From assembly GCF_024297185.1 (NCBI RefSeq), contig NZ_JANCTD010000002.1, positions 310,001-374,000 on the forward strand: a stretch of 64,000 nt of DNA, read 5' to 3'. The DNA comes from Lewinella sp. JB7. GTDB lineage: Bacteria > Bacteroidota > Bacteroidia > Chitinophagales > Saprospiraceae. The notes beneath the pieces are model-generated. The model had not been told where the DNA came from, searched no databases, and saw only the letters and a list, made by a program, of their open reading frames with translations. The translations under genes were made by a program, and so were the position numbers. Shown here piece after piece: positions 25,633-34,961 of this stretch (positions are counted from its first letter, which is position 1; each line of letters starts with the position of its first letter).

Positions 25633-27150
25633 ATGACACGCGCCGCCGAATATAGCTGTAGCAGGGTAAACGATGTATTGGGCGGGTACGCAGGTGCCGT
25701 GACCGTGCTAATAGCGATGCTTTTTCTTTCGGCAACGGGGTGCGGAGGGGCCAGGGTCCCGACTTCCGGGACTAGCGCAGACGACCGACTCTCCCCCAAT
25801 GTAGTGTTCATCCTAGTTGACGACCTCGGCTGGAGGGACCTCGGGTGCTACGGCAGCACGTTTTACGAAACGCCGAACATCGATCGGCTCGCCGCCCGCT
25901 CCACCCTGTTCACCGATGCCTACGCGGCACACCCCGTCTGCTCCCCCACCCGCGCCGCCCTGCTCACGGGTCGCCACCCAAGCCGCATCGGCATCACGGA
26001 CTGGATACCGGGCCAGGATCCACGGGACAGGCCGCTGCTCGGCGTCACCGATCTCGACAGCCTACCCCTCCAGGAATTCACCCTCGCCGAGGCACTGAAG
26101 GAACATGGCTATACCACCTTTTTCGCCGGTAAGTGGCACCTGGGAGGCGAGGGAAATTTCCCCGAAGACCAGGGCTTCGACATCAACGTAGCAGGGCACC
26201 ACAGGGGCAGTCCTCCGGGAGGCTATTACTCCCCCTACGCGAACCCTAAACTCGCCGACGGTCCTCCGGGAGAATATTTGACCGACCGGCTGACGGACGA
26301 ATCCATTCGGTTTATGTCCGATCACCGGGAGGAACCCTTCCTGCTCTACCTCTCCTACTATACCGTGCATACGCCCATTCAGGCGAGCAGCCACCTTGCG
26401 CGCTTCGCGGAAAAAAAGACTGCCCTGCGGATCGGCGATCCGGATATGCGCGCTGAGGGGCGCGGTCGGACCGTCCTCGACCAGTACGATCCCGCCTATG
26501 CTTCCATGATATATGCCCTGGACGAGAACGTAGGCCGCCTCCTGGACAGCCTCGATACCCTGGGCCTCACCGACCGCACCCTCGTCATCTTCACCTCCGA
26601 CAACGGCGGCCTGTCTACCATGGAAAATTCGCGGACGGCGCCGACCAGCGTAGCACCCCTCCGCGCCGGGAAGGGTTGGGCGTACGAAGGGGGAATCAGG
26701 GTTCCGCTCCTGGTGAGTACGCCCGGACAAGGGGTAGCCCGTCGTAGCGCCACGCCGGTGGTCAGTATGGATCTTTTCCCGTCCATCCTCCAGGAAACCG
26801 ACCATCCGCTGATGCCCGAACGACATCTGGACGGTCTGAGCCTGTCACCGCTGCTGCACGGTGACCGGGACACCCTGCACGAAACATTGTTCTGGGACTA
26901 CCCCCATTACCACGGCAGCGCGTGGACCCCCGGCTCCGCCCTGCGTAAGGGAAATTGGAAGCTGGTCCATTTCCACGAAACCGACCGCTACGAGCTTTAT
27001 GATCTGGCCACCGATCTTGGGGAGGAGCGGGATTTGTCCGGGAGTCACGGTAGTAAACTGGCGGAGTTGAAGGAGGAAATGGCTCGCGTGAAGGGAAAGT
27101 ACCGGGTCAAAACTCCGGCGAAGAACGAGCGAAAGCGGTTACCCCGCTGA
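25633..27150 (+). CDS. S1-family sulfatase lipoprotein
   Basis: A 505-residue type I sulfatase with a lipoprotein signal ending FLSATGC (Cys37). The leader before it is long, so translation may begin at one of the GTG codons near residues 23-25 instead of the ATG at 25633. Landmarks are VVFILVDDLGWRDLGCYGS (Asp63/Asp64), formylglycine motif CSPTR (Cys103), GKWHLGGEGNF, HTPIQ, FTSDNGGLST and AYEGGIRVPLLVSTPG. The sequence type resembles sulfatases that act on sulfated galactans and glycosaminoglycan-like chains; the exact subfamily is not assignable by eye. It is divergent from the PhoD-like gene. Confidence 0.9.
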   Translation: MTRAAEYSCSRVNDVLGGYAGAVTVLIAMLFLSATGCGGARVPTSGTSADDRLSPNVVFILVDDLGWRDLGCYGSTFYETPNIDRLAARSTLFTDAYAAHPVCSPTRAALLTGRHPSRIGITDWIPGQDPRDRPLLGVTDLDSLPLQEFTLAEALKEHGYTTFFAGKWHLGGEGNFPEDQGFDINVAGHHRGSPPGGYYSPYANPKLADGPPGEYLTDRLTDESIRFMSDHREEPFLLYLSYYTVHTPIQASSHLARFAEKKTALRIGDPDMRAEGRGRTVLDQYDPAYASMIYALDENVGRLLDSLDTLGLTDRTLVIFTSDNGGLSTMENSRTAPTSVAPLRAGKGWAYEGGIRVPLLVSTPGQGVARRSATPVVSMDLFPSILQETDHPLMPERHLDGLSLSPLLHGDRDTLHETLFWDYPHYHGSAWTPGSALRKGNWKLVHFHETDRYELYDLATDLGEERDLSGSHGSKLAELKEEMARVKGKYRVKTPAKNERKRLPR

Positions 27151-27453
27151 TGCGCCCGTTGGACGCCGTTGATGCGCGGTGTCCATAAACCGGTGGAGGT
27201 TCGTTATCCTAGCCTGTTGCGGGCCGTGGCTAAGTCGGCAGCGAGGTCAACGGAGAGGGGATCGTTGCGTAGGGGTTTGGTCCGGTATGCACCGGCCCGT
27301 CGGCATCATGAGAGTATAGGATTTAATCCACGCTCTCCCTAACCCCGAGTACGTCGGTACACTTCACCGTATTGCAATCGGAAAGATCCGGATTAAGCGG
27401 CGCCTTTGGTACTCCATGCACGGGGACAATGGGATTAACGTTTACTTTGCCCC
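27151..27453. other. Intergenic region without recognised features
   Basis: About 300 bp between the sulfatase and the ZIP transporter gene. No gene, clear hairpin terminator or promoter box recognised. Confidence 0.4.
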
Positions 27454-28278
27454 ATGCTATCGAGTATCATTTCCTACCTGGAGTCCATCGACCCCATTCT
27501 GGCGGCCCTCTACGCCTCGCTCTTCACCTGGATTCTCACCGCCCTTGGGGCCGCGCTGGTCTTCCCCTTCCGGGGCATGAACCGGACCCTGCTCGACGGA
27601 GCGCTCGGATTTACGGGAGGCGTGATGGTGGCCGCCTCCTTCTGGAGCCTACTGGCCCCGGGCATCGAAATGAGCCCCGGGGAGGGCTTCACGAAAGTGA
27701 TACCCGCCGTTGTGGGCTTTGCCACCGGCGCGCTCTTCATTTTTGGCCTGGACAAGGTGCTTCCCCACCTGCACATCAACTTCAAGGAAAGCGAGAAGGA
27801 AGGGCTTAAATCTCCCTGGCACCGAACGACTTTGCTGGTGCTGGCGATTACCTTACATAACATCCCGGAGGGCTTAGCCGTAGGCGTGCTGTTCGGCGGA
27901 GTGGCGGCGGGCATGCCGGAAGCCACCATCGGCGGAGCGGTAGCGCTGGCGATCGGTATCGGCATTCAGAATTTTCCGGAGGGCCTGGCGGTGTCCATGC
28001 CGCTGCGTCGCCAGGGGGTAAGCCCCTTTAAGAGCTGGTGGTACGGGCAGTTGTCCGCCGCCGTGGAGCCGGTAGCCGCCGTGACGGGTGCGCTGGCCGT
28101 CACCTTCTTCACCCCCATTCTTCCCTACGCGCTGGCCTTTGCGGCGGGTGCCATGATCTTCGTGGTCATCGAGGAAGTTGTGCCGGAAACCCAGTTGGAG
28201 AGTAACACCGACATCGCGACGCTCGGTTTCGTCCTGGGCTTCATCGTCATGATGACGTTGGACGTCGGTTTAGGTTAG
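27454..28278 (+). CDS. ZIP-family divalent metal transporter
   Basis: A 274-residue inner-membrane protein with about eight helices. The metal-binding helix pair carries the ZIP signatures ITLHNIPEGLAVGVLFGG and GIGIQNFPEGLAVSMPL, and the last helices carry AGAMIFVVIEEVVPETQ. It is of the GufA/ZupT type, importing zinc or other divalent metals. The central loop is not markedly His-rich, unlike eukaryotic ZIPs. The start gives a short periplasmic N-terminus (MLSSIISYLESIDPI). It stands alone. A terminator-like palindrome beyond its stop is oriented for the opposite strand. Confidence 0.87.
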   Translation: MLSSIISYLESIDPILAALYASLFTWILTALGAALVFPFRGMNRTLLDGALGFTGGVMVAASFWSLLAPGIEMSPGEGFTKVIPAVVGFATGALFIFGLDKVLPHLHINFKESEKEGLKSPWHRTTLLVLAITLHNIPEGLAVGVLFGGVAAGMPEATIGGAVALAIGIGIQNFPEGLAVSMPLRRQGVSPFKSWWYGQLSAAVEPVAAVTGALAVTFFTPILPYALAFAAGAMIFVVIEEVVPETQLESNTDIATLGFVLGFIVMMTLDVGLG

Positions 28279-28298
28279 GCGGGAACGCGGGAGCAACG
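28278..28298 (-). repeat. Dispersed GC-rich intergenic motif, copy 3
   Basis: The minus strand carries an exact match to GTTGCTCCCGCGTTCCCGCC. It starts right at the stop codon of the ZIP transporter gene and precedes the large palindrome. Confidence 0.6.
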
Positions 28299-28299
28299 C

Positions 28300-28334
28300 A
28301 AAAAAAGCGCGCAATACCTATAGGTGTTGCGCGC
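28300..28334 (-). terminator. Rho-independent terminator for the ferritin-like operon
   Basis: A 28-nt near-perfect palindrome at 28307-28334 (left arm GCGCGCAATACCTA) is followed on the minus strand by a run of T residues (complement of A 28301-28306). It lies about 280 bp downstream of the ferritin-like genes that read towards it. Confidence 0.7.
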
Positions 28335-28611
28335 AGAAGTGTTTGTGTAAATAGCGTCTCAATCTCAAAAAAATGCTCTTGGCGGATCGACGACCGGGGC
28401 ATGGGCCCGCGGGGATGATCTGCACGAATAGGGTGACGTAAAGATGTCGCGGCCCCTCGATAAGTGGTGGCAATATCCAATCATTGTGTGGTAATATCCA
28501 ACCATTTGCCCGACATACTGCGCATCTATGGTGATAAAAAGGAAAACCACTATCCGGTTTTACTCGTATAGTGGCTTTCCCCTCGTAGAAGAGTCGGAAC
28601 TTCGATTCGGC
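28335..28611. other. Untranslated region downstream of the ferritin-like genes
   Basis: No gene recognised. Two short AT-rich direct repeats (TGGTAATATCCAA-like) occur around 28465-28505. With the terminator at its left end, the region looks like a long 3' untranslated segment of the leftward operon. Confidence 0.4.
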
Positions 28612-29415
28612 TTAAGCGAGGAAGAGTCCGGCAATGTCCAGCACCTGTTCCTTGGTCAGGGGCTCGTCGTAGGCTTCGGTAAGCTGGTCGCGGCTGACGT
28701 CGGTCACCGTGGTCGCATTCACGCCGAGGTGAGTGACGTTGTCTTCTCCGGCGTACACGGCATCCGCAGCGGATGCACCCGTTGTGTTGTTGGCATTGGT
28801 GATCCAGCCCTTCGATCCGCGAATCCGGCGGATCTCCGAGGCGTGCCGCGCTTCCACGCTGTGGATCTGGAGGGCGGCGGTCAGGATATCGCCGTTGCTC
28901 ATCAGATTAGTGGCCTGTCCTTTGTAGGCTCGCACGCCGGTATCCTCGAAGGCCTGGGCGAGGGCGAGGAAGACCTGCTCGTTCGTGAATACGTCGTTGA
29001 AGGTACCGCCGGCGGTGAAGTCGAAGTCGGGTTTCTCCACGGGATCGGCGCCGAGGCTGCTGATGGCCGAGCGGAGGAACTCGACGTGAGCGGACTCGTG
29101 CTGCCCGATCAGCGCGACCGTTTCGCGCGTGTCTCCGGTGAGAAGATCAGCGGCATCGAGACCCATGGCGTAAAATTCCGCTTCCAGGTACTCCAGCGTA
29201 AGGGCCAGATTAAGGACATCCGTAATGCCCGTACCGCTGGTTTGCGCAAAAGCCCGGTTGGGGGTCATGAAGGCGGCCAGGGGTAAGGTGGCCGCGGCGG
29301 CTTTGCCGAAGGTGCGACCGAAAGAGTTGAAGGCTTCGCGACGGCTGGTGGCTTTGGTCTGCAGTTCCGCGTCGGCGAGGGCCTCGAATTGATTGAATAG
29401 CTTTATGAGTTTCAT
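28612..29415 (-). CDS. Ferritin-like-domain exported protein
   Basis: A 267-residue protein with a Tat-type leader (TSRREAFNSFGRTFGKAAAA followed by a hydrophobic stretch and AFA). The mature part is a four-helix ferritin-like domain of the Ferritin_2/desiccation-related type. Carboxylate and His positions include LEYLEAEFYAMG, IGQHESAHVEFL and IHSVEARHASEIRRI, which could form a diiron site. Its role may be oxidative-stress or desiccation protection, but this family is poorly characterised. It is 23 bp downstream of a second ferritin-like gene on the same strand and shares its architecture, so the two probably arose by duplication and form an operon. Confidence 0.8.
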   Translation of the reverse strand: MKLIKLFNQFEALADAELQTKATSRREAFNSFGRTFGKAAAATLPLAAFMTPNRAFAQTSGTGITDVLNLALTLEYLEAEFYAMGLDAADLLTGDTRETVALIGQHESAHVEFLRSAISSLGADPVEKPDFDFTAGGTFNDVFTNEQVFLALAQAFEDTGVRAYKGQATNLMSNGDILTAALQIHSVEARHASEIRRIRGSKGWITNANNTTGASAADAVYAGEDNVTHLGVNATTVTDVSRDQLTEAYDEPLTKEQVLDIAGLFLA

Positions 29416-29438
29416 TGTTGGTCTCGTTTGGGGGATGA

Positions 29439-30149
29439 CTACTGCGGAAGACCGCTGGCGTCGATGGGAGTAGTGATGAATGCGGATGCCACGCTCAGAA
29501 CCTGGGCGGGGGTACGGGCCAGATCGAGTCCGTTGCCGTCTACAACCTGGCTATTGGCGAAGGCGGTGGGAGAACCGGAGTTAATGCTGCGGATCGCGGC
29601 GGCGTGGCGGGCTTCGACCGAAACGATCTTACCGGCAACGACCAGGAAGTTCGGATTCTCGAGCAGACGACCGGCGCCGTTGTATGCCGATACGCCGAGA
29701 TCCTCAAAGGCCTGGGCGGTGTTGAGTACGCTGGAGCGATCATTGAAGTTGATGGAAGAAAAGTCGACTTCCAGGGCCGGGATGGCCGTTGCGACGCTAC
29801 TGATGGCCGCCTCGAAAAAGTCGGCGTGGGCGCGCTCGTGCGCTTCCAGATCCGCCAGGATCTGCTTTTCCTCGGCGCTTGCCGAAGCGTAATAACTGCC
29901 CTGCAGTACCGCGGCGTAGAAGGCGGCTTCGAGTTGCTCGAGTGCGAAAGCATAATTCAGGACGCCAACGTCTCCGCTTCCGAGATTAACGGCGTTTTCC
30001 ATGACAATGGGATCGTCGTCGTCTTCACAACCGGTAAGAAACAGACCGGCGGCCGCCAGGCCGATACCGGAATTCCGTAGGAAGCGACGCCGACTCTGCG
30101 GATCGCGGTCGGCTACGACACGGGACGATGAAAATTTTGGTGTTTGCAT
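29439..30149 (-). CDS. Ferritin-like-domain Tat lipoprotein
   Basis: Start placed at ATG 30149, which puts the twin-arginine motif SRRRFLRNSG near the N-terminus; the longer frame adds 31 unlikely residues. The leader ends in a lipobox (LFLTGC), followed by a run of acidic residues, so this appears to be a Tat-exported lipoprotein of 236 residues. The ferritin-like four-helix bundle has LNYAFALEQLEAAFYAAVL, LEAHERAHADFFEAAI and VSVEARHAAAIR, with the same carboxylate/His spacing as the next gene. Function is unknown beyond a likely metal-binding helical bundle. It heads the two-gene operon. Confidence 0.8.
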   Translation of the reverse strand: MQTPKFSSSRVVADRDPQSRRRFLRNSGIGLAAAGLFLTGCEDDDDPIVMENAVNLGSGDVGVLNYAFALEQLEAAFYAAVLQGSYYASASAEEKQILADLEAHERAHADFFEAAISSVATAIPALEVDFSSINFNDRSSVLNTAQAFEDLGVSAYNGAGRLLENPNFLVVAGKIVSVEARHAAAIRSINSGSPTAFANSQVVDGNGLDLARTPAQVLSVASAFITTPIDASGLPQ

Positions 30150-30318
30150 AAGGCAGTTTGGTTTGTCACCATGTACGTAAGTCTGGTGGACAAAGATTGG
30201 TCGCCGGCGATCTAAGGACCCGCGCCGCAAGACCACCGACAAAGCGTCCTTTCACCGGAATTTCCCCGGTTTCGAGCGAACACGCCCGCCAATCGGTGGC
30301 AAAATCGTAGGTTGCGGC

Positions 30319-31089
30319 ATGACACTAAAGGATAAAACCGCCATCATTACGGGGGGAGCTTCGGGACTCGGAGAAGCCACCGCCCGGCACTTTCACGCAC
30401 TCGGCGCCCGTGTGGCCATCTTCGACGTGAACCGGGAAGCCGGGGTACGGATCGCCGAAGAACTCGGCGACGGGGCAATGTTTCACTTCGTTGACGTTAC
30501 CAGCGCTTCCTCGGTAGAAACCGCCGTCGCTGCCGTGCTCACGAACTTCGGAGCCATCCACGTTTGCTGCAATTACGCCGGGATCGCCCCGGCCGTTAAA
30601 ACGGTAGGCCGCGACGGCCCCGGGGACCTTGACCTGTTCCGCAAGGTGATCGAGATCAACCTCATCGGCACCTTCAACGTGTCGCGGGTAGCCGCTCATG
30701 CCATGAGCCAGAACGAGCCGCTGGACGATGACGGCAGTCGGGGCGTAATTATCCACACTGCTTCGGTGGCCGCCTTCGAGGGCCAGATCGGCCAGGCCGC
30801 CTACAGTGCCTCCAAGGGGGGCGTAGTGAGCCTGACGCTGACCATGGCCCGTGATTTGGCCCGCAACGGGATCCGGGTGAATGCGATCGCTCCGGGACTG
30901 ATTCACACCCCGATGTTTGACGCCTTTTCACCGGAAGTTTACGACTCGCTCGCCAAACAGCCGCTGTACCCCGTTCGCCTCGGGAAGCCCGCGGAAGTGG
31001 CCCGACTCGCCCAGCACCTGGTCGAGAACAATTACATGAATGGGGAATGCGTACGGATGGATGCCGGAATTCGCATGCAGGCCCGCTAG
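30319..31089 (+). CDS. SDR-family 3-hydroxyacyl-CoA dehydrogenase-like enzyme
   Basis: A 256-residue classical short-chain dehydrogenase. The nucleotide motif is [10 protein letters not shown], followed by Asp-containing IFDVNRE (NAD preference) and CNYAGIAP (usually NNAG or NCAG). Catalytic Ser and Tyr-x-x-x-Lys are in [12 protein letters not shown] and AAYSASKGG. The pattern, including [15 protein letters not shown] and [14 protein letters not shown], is that of the type-2 3-hydroxyacyl-CoA (2-methyl-3-hydroxybutyryl-CoA) dehydrogenases. It precedes the acyl-CoA carboxylase genes by 41 bp, which supports a role in isoleucine or branched acyl-CoA oxidation yielding propionyl-CoA for the next enzymes. 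Fatty-acid or steroid substrates are possible alternatives. Confidence 0.85.
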   Translation: MTLKDKTAIITGGASGLGEATARHFHALGARVAIFDVNREAGVRIAEELGDGAMFHFVDVTSASSVETAVAAVLTNFGAIHVCCNYAGIAPAVKTVGRDGPGDLDLFRKVIEINLIGTFNVSRVAAHAMSQNEPLDDDGSRGVIIHTASVAAFEGQIGQAAYSASKGGVVSLTLTMARDLARNGIRVNAIAPGLIHTPMFDAFSPEVYDSLAKQPLYPVRLGKPAEVARLAQHLVENNYMNGECVRMDAGIRMQAR

Positions 31090-31130
31090 CACATTTGCCA
31101 ATTCAAGCGAAAACAACTAGGTTGCCCCCC

Positions 31131-31610
31131 ATGCAAAAGTACAAGGCTATTATTGCCGACCATGACTATTCAGTTACGGATCAGCAACTTGCGGAGCTCG
31201 ATATCTCCGGTCCCTTTAAGAATGAATTTCACTTGCTACACGGAAGTACCGGATATACGGCCACCGTGGTAGAGCACGATCTCAGTGGAAAATCACTTAC
31301 CGTTGAGATAAATGGCCGACCGTTCACGGTCACCATCCGCGACACCTATGATCAGCTGGTGGAGGAACTCGGTTTCGCTACCGTAGCCAGCTCGAACAAT
31401 ACCGACGTACTGGCCCCCATGCCGGGTCTCATTCTCGACGTTCTGGTGCAAGAAGGGGATGAAGTTGCCGTCGGCGCGCCCCTCCTGATCCTGGAAGCCA
31501 TGAAGATGGAAAACGTACTAAAGGCGGAGGGTACGGGTACCGTAAAGTCAATTCGGGTAAACAAGGGGCAAGCCGTCGAAAAGCGGCAGCTACTAATGGA
31601 AATGGAATGA
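31131..31610 (+). CDS. Biotin carboxyl carrier protein of acyl-CoA carboxylase
   Basis: Start at ATG 31131 gives a 159-residue protein beginning MQKYKAIIADHDYSV; the frame from 31047 is an extension into the SDR gene. The C-terminal ~75 residues are a biotinyl domain with the attachment motif LEAMKMEN. The N-terminal half is a small beta-rich region with a FKNEFHLLHGSTGYTATVVE segment, as in carrier subunits of propionyl-CoA or methylcrotonyl-CoA carboxylases of Bacteroidota. It transfers carboxybiotin between the biotin carboxylase and carboxyltransferase encoded next. The stop overlaps the start of the next gene (ATGA), a translational coupling. Confidence 0.88.
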   Translation: MQKYKAIIADHDYSVTDQQLAELDISGPFKNEFHLLHGSTGYTATVVEHDLSGKSLTVEINGRPFTVTIRDTYDQLVEELGFATVASSNNTDVLAPMPGLILDVLVQEGDEVAVGAPLLILEAMKMENVLKAEGTGTVKSIRVNKGQAVEKRQLLMEME

Positions 31611-33070
31611 AGAAGATACTCGTAGCCAACCGCGGCGAAATTGCCCTGCGCGTGATGCGGACCGCCCGTAAGATGGGCATCGCCACCGTCGCCGTCTACT
31701 CCGAAGCCGACCGCAATGCTCCCCACGTTCGCTTCGCCGACGAAGCGGTCCTGCTGGGCCCCGCCCCCTCCACCGAATCTTACCTGAACGTAGACAAGGT
31801 TCTACGGGCGGCGCGGGACACCGGAGCCGACGCGGTCCATCCGGGGTACGGCTTCCTGAGTGAGAATGCCGAGTTCGCCCGGCGAGTGGATACGGCGGGT
31901 CTCACCTTCATCGGTCCCCGGCCCCACGCAATCGAAGTGATGGGCAACAAGCTGGCCGCCAAGGAGACCGTGGGTGCCTATGGCATACCTATGGTCCCCG
32001 GTGTGGACGAAGCAGTGACCGACGTGGAGGAAGCGGCCAGCATTGCCCGCCGCATCGGCTTCCCGATCCTCATTAAGGCCGCCGCCGGAGGCGGGGGCAA
32101 GGGAATGCGGGTCGTAGAAGCGGAAGACGAACTCGACGAACAGATGAAGCGGGCCATCAGCGAGGCAGCCTCCGCTTTCGGGGATGGTTCGGTGTTCATC
32201 GAAAAGTACATCGCCGCGCCGCGCCACATTGAAATTCAGGTACTGGCCGATACCCACGGGAACTGCGTGCATCTTTTCGAACGGGACTGCAGCATACAGC
32301 GTAGGCATCAGAAGGTAGTGGAAGAGGCTCCGTCCGCCGTCATTGGACCCGCGCTCCGCCGCCAGATGGGCGAGGCCGCCGTACGCGTGGCCCAAAGCTG
32401 CGATTACGTGGGTGCCGGTACGGTAGAGTTTCTGCTCGACGCCGACCAGCAGTTCTACTTCCTGGAGATGAACACCCGTTTGCAGGTCGAACACCCGGTC
32501 ACGGAAATGATCACCGGCATCGACCTGGTGGAACAGCAGATCCGGGTGGCCCGGGGAGAAGCACTCGCCTTCACCCAGGACGAACTGACCATCCAGGGAC
32601 ACGCCGTTGAACTGCGGGTGTACGCCGAAGATCCCCTCAATAACTTCCTTCCAAGTATCGGGACGTTAAGCACTTACGTCCGTCCAACGGAAGCAAGGGT
32701 TGACGACGGATTCGAGGAAGGCATGGAGGTGCCAATTTACTACGATCCCATGATCGCGAAGCTCATCACCCAAGGCGCGACCCGGGAAGAGGCCATCGCC
32801 CGTATGCTGCGGGCCATCGATGCCTACCGGATCGAGGGAATCGAGACTACCCTACCCTTCGGCCGCTTCGTCTTTTCCAGCGACGCGTTCCGGTCGGCCG
32901 ATTTTGATACCAACTTTGTAAAGAAACACTACCAACCCGAAGCCATCGAGCGCGGCGATCGGCAGATCGAATCCGTGGCCGCGCTCTTCGCGGCATACAT
33001 CTACGATCGGCGGGCACGGGAGCTAACCGCTCCCCACCCTGCATCCGTACAGTGGCAGCGTCGCCGGTAA
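31607..33070 (+). CDS. accC: Biotin carboxylase subunit of acyl-CoA carboxylase
   Basis: A 487-residue ATP-grasp enzyme that carboxylates biotin with bicarbonate and ATP. Family signatures are KKILVANRGEIALRVMRTAR, VHPGYGFLSENAEFA, the glycine-rich ATP loop IKAAAGGGGKGMRVV, RDCSIQRRHQKVVEEAPS and FLEMNTRLQVEHPVTEMITG. The length is close to that of stand-alone biotin carboxylases (about 450-500), so there is no fused biotinyl domain. Its start overlaps the carrier-protein stop by 4 nt and the carboxyltransferase follows 15 bp later. The complex is more likely a propionyl-CoA or branched acyl-CoA carboxylase than the fatty-acid acetyl-CoA enzyme, given the pccB-type partner. Confidence 0.92.
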   Translation: MKKILVANRGEIALRVMRTARKMGIATVAVYSEADRNAPHVRFADEAVLLGPAPSTESYLNVDKVLRAARDTGADAVHPGYGFLSENAEFARRVDTAGLTFIGPRPHAIEVMGNKLAAKETVGAYGIPMVPGVDEAVTDVEEAASIARRIGFPILIKAAAGGGGKGMRVVEAEDELDEQMKRAISEAASAFGDGSVFIEKYIAAPRHIEIQVLADTHGNCVHLFERDCSIQRRHQKVVEEAPSAVIGPALRRQMGEAAVRVAQSCDYVGAGTVEFLLDADQQFYFLEMNTRLQVEHPVTEMITGIDLVEQQIRVARGEALAFTQDELTIQGHAVELRVYAEDPLNNFLPSIGTLSTYVRPTEARVDDGFEEGMEVPIYYDPMIAKLITQGATREEAIARMLRAIDAYRIEGIETTLPFGRFVFSSDAFRSADFDTNFVKKHYQPEAIERGDRQIESVAALFAAYIYDRRARELTAPHPASVQWQRRR

Positions 33071-33085
33071 GACCCCCCCCGAACC

Positions 33086-34624
33086 ATGAATAAAACAGAA
33101 ACGCTAAGCCGCAAGCTCGAACAAGCCCGCCTGGGCGGCGGTCAGGACCGCATCGACAAGCAACACGCCAAGGGCAAACTGACGGCCCGGGAACGGGTGC
33201 ACCTGCTGCTCGATCCCGGTAGCTTCGAGGAGGTGGGCGCGTTGGTGATCCACCGCACCACGGACTTCAATATGGAACGGCAGGTCTTCTACGGCGACGG
33301 CGTCATCACGGGTTACGGTACCGTGGAGGGCCGGCTGGTGTACGTGTTCGCCCAGGACTTCACGGTCTTCGGCGGATCGCTGTCGGAAACCCACGCCGAA
33401 AAGATCTGCAAGATCATGGACATGGCCGTGAAAACCGGTGCTCCGCTGATCGGGCTAAACGACAGCGGGGGTGCCCGGATCCAGGAGGGCGTACGCTCGC
33501 TGGGTGGGTACGCGGATATCTTTTACCGCAACGTCCAGGCCTCGGGAGTGATCCCGCAGTTGTCGGCAATCATGGGGCCCTGCGCGGGCGGGGCGGTGTA
33601 CTCTCCGGCGATGACCGATTTTACCATCATGGTCGAGAACACGAGCTACATGTTCGTTACCGGCCCGAACGTGGTAAAAACGGTGACGAACGAGGAAGTG
33701 AGCAGTGAGGATCTGGGTGGTGCCTCCGCCCACTCGACGAAGTCCGGCGTAACTCATTTGACGGCGGCTAACGACGTGCTGTGCCTGCAGCAACTGCGGC
33801 GGTTACTCAGCTACCTTCCGCAGAACTGTGAAGAAACCCCGGCGGCATTTCCCTACGAACTCGGTACGGAAATCCGGGAGCAACTCAATGACCTGGTGCC
33901 GGAGAACCCCAACCAGCCGTACGATATGCGCGAGGTAATCAAGGGGATTATCGACGAGGACAGTTTTCTGGAAATTCACGAACGCTACGCGGACAACATC
34001 GTGGTCGGTTTTGCGCGACTGGCCGGTCGGAGCATCGGCATCGTAGCTAATCAACCCTACAGCCTGGCGGGGGTGCTGGACGTGGAGAGCTCCAAAAAGG
34101 CGGCCCGTTTTACCCGGACCTGTGACTGCTTTAACGTACCGCTGCTGGTGCTGGTGGACGTGCCGGGATTCCTGCCCGGGACCGATCAGGAATGGAGCGG
34201 AATTATCACCAACGGTGCCAAACTGCTCTATGCCCTCAGCGAGGCCACCGTGCCCCGGGTGACGGTCATCACCCGCAAGGCCTACGGAGGTGCCTACGAC
34301 GTGATGAACTCCAAGCACATTGGAGCCGACTTCAACTTCGCTTGGCCGGGCGCGGAGATCGCCGTGATGGGCGCCAAGGGAGCCAGCGAGATCATCTTCC
34401 GCAAGGAGATCGGCGCCGCTCAGGATCAGGCGGCCAAGCTGGCCGAGAAGGAGGCGGAATACGCCGAGACCTTCGCCAATCCCTACCGCGCGGCCCAGCG
34501 GGGCTTTATAGATGAGGTGATCTATCCGCAGGAAACCCGGCGGAAACTGATCCGCGCCTTCGCGACGCTGGAAAACAAAGTGGCTACCCGACCGAAGCGG
34601 AAGCACGGCAACATACCATTGTAG
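33086..34624 (+). CDS. pccB: Acyl-CoA carboxylase carboxyltransferase subunit (propionyl-CoA type)
   Basis: A 512-residue carboxyltransferase of the PccB family. Signatures are [76 protein letters not shown], the second oxyanion region [12 protein letters not shown] and [20 protein letters not shown]. It transfers the carboxyl group from biotin to the acyl-CoA, most likely propionyl-CoA to give methylmalonyl-CoA. The SDR-BCCP-BC-CT order fits isoleucine and odd-chain catabolism. The methylmalonyl-CoA mutase that would complete the route is not in this window. The gene is convergent with a small membrane protein, 2 bp away. Confidence 0.9.
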   Translation: MNKTETLSRKLEQARLGGGQDRIDKQHAKGKLTARERVHLLLDPGSFEEVGALVIHRTTDFNMERQVFYGDGVITGYGTVEGRLVYVFAQDFTVFGGSLSETHAEKICKIMDMAVKTGAPLIGLNDSGGARIQEGVRSLGGYADIFYRNVQASGVIPQLSAIMGPCAGGAVYSPAMTDFTIMVENTSYMFVTGPNVVKTVTNEEVSSEDLGGASAHSTKSGVTHLTAANDVLCLQQLRRLLSYLPQNCEETPAAFPYELGTEIREQLNDLVPENPNQPYDMREVIKGIIDEDSFLEIHERYADNIVVGFARLAGRSIGIVANQPYSLAGVLDVESSKKAARFTRTCDCFNVPLLVLVDVPGFLPGTDQEWSGIITNGAKLLYALSEATVPRVTVITRKAYGGAYDVMNSKHIGADFNFAWPGAEIAVMGAKGASEIIFRKEIGAAQDQAAKLAEKEAEYAETFANPYRAAQRGFIDEVIYPQETRRKLIRAFATLENKVATRPKRKHGNIPL

Positions 34625-34626
34625 TC

Positions 34627-34881
34627 TTACCTACGTAAGCGACTACCTACGATACCCAGGTCCAGGAGGACGGCAACCACCAGACCTACCAGCTGCACGT
34701 TGCCGTCGAAGTAAACTTCCGAAATACCGTACCACAGGGTGGTGAGGGGCAGGAAGATAAAGCCCAGCAGAGGTAGCAGTATTCCGTCGAAGGCACCGCG
34801 GAACCAACCGGCGAAGAAGTACAGCAGTACGATGATGAGGCGGGGGAAGAAGAAGCCCAGCAGGAGGATTAGGAGAGGCAT
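34627..34881 (-). CDS. Small membrane protein (84 aa)
   Basis: An 84-residue, strongly hydrophobic protein with three likely helices (MPLLILLLGFFFPRLIIVLL, an internal stretch, then LVGLVVAVLLDLGIVG) and a basic end SRLRR. Its high aromatic content and clean boundaries support a real gene. Similar short three-helix proteins with a Trp-Phe/Tyr-rich middle are common and unnamed in Bacteroidota. It lies 2 bp past the convergent pccB stop, and downstream of the sugar dehydrogenase on the same strand with an 80-bp gap containing short GTGAATGG-like repeats. Confidence 0.65.
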   Translation of the reverse strand: MPLLILLLGFFFPRLIIVLLYFFAGWFRGAFDGILLPLLGFIFLPLTTLWYGISEVYFDGNVQLVGLVVAVLLDLGIVGSRLRR

Positions 34882-34961
34882 GGGAGGGTGAGTGGGTTAG
34901 TGAATGGGTGGAGAAGTGAAGGAGTGAATGGGTGAATTAGGGTATTAGTGGGAGATTGGAT

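Noticed and set aside
2002-28000. Canonical polysaccharide utilisation locus
   Set aside because: No SusC/SusD pair or hybrid two-component/anti-sigma regulator was found, despite several sulfatases and glycan enzymes.
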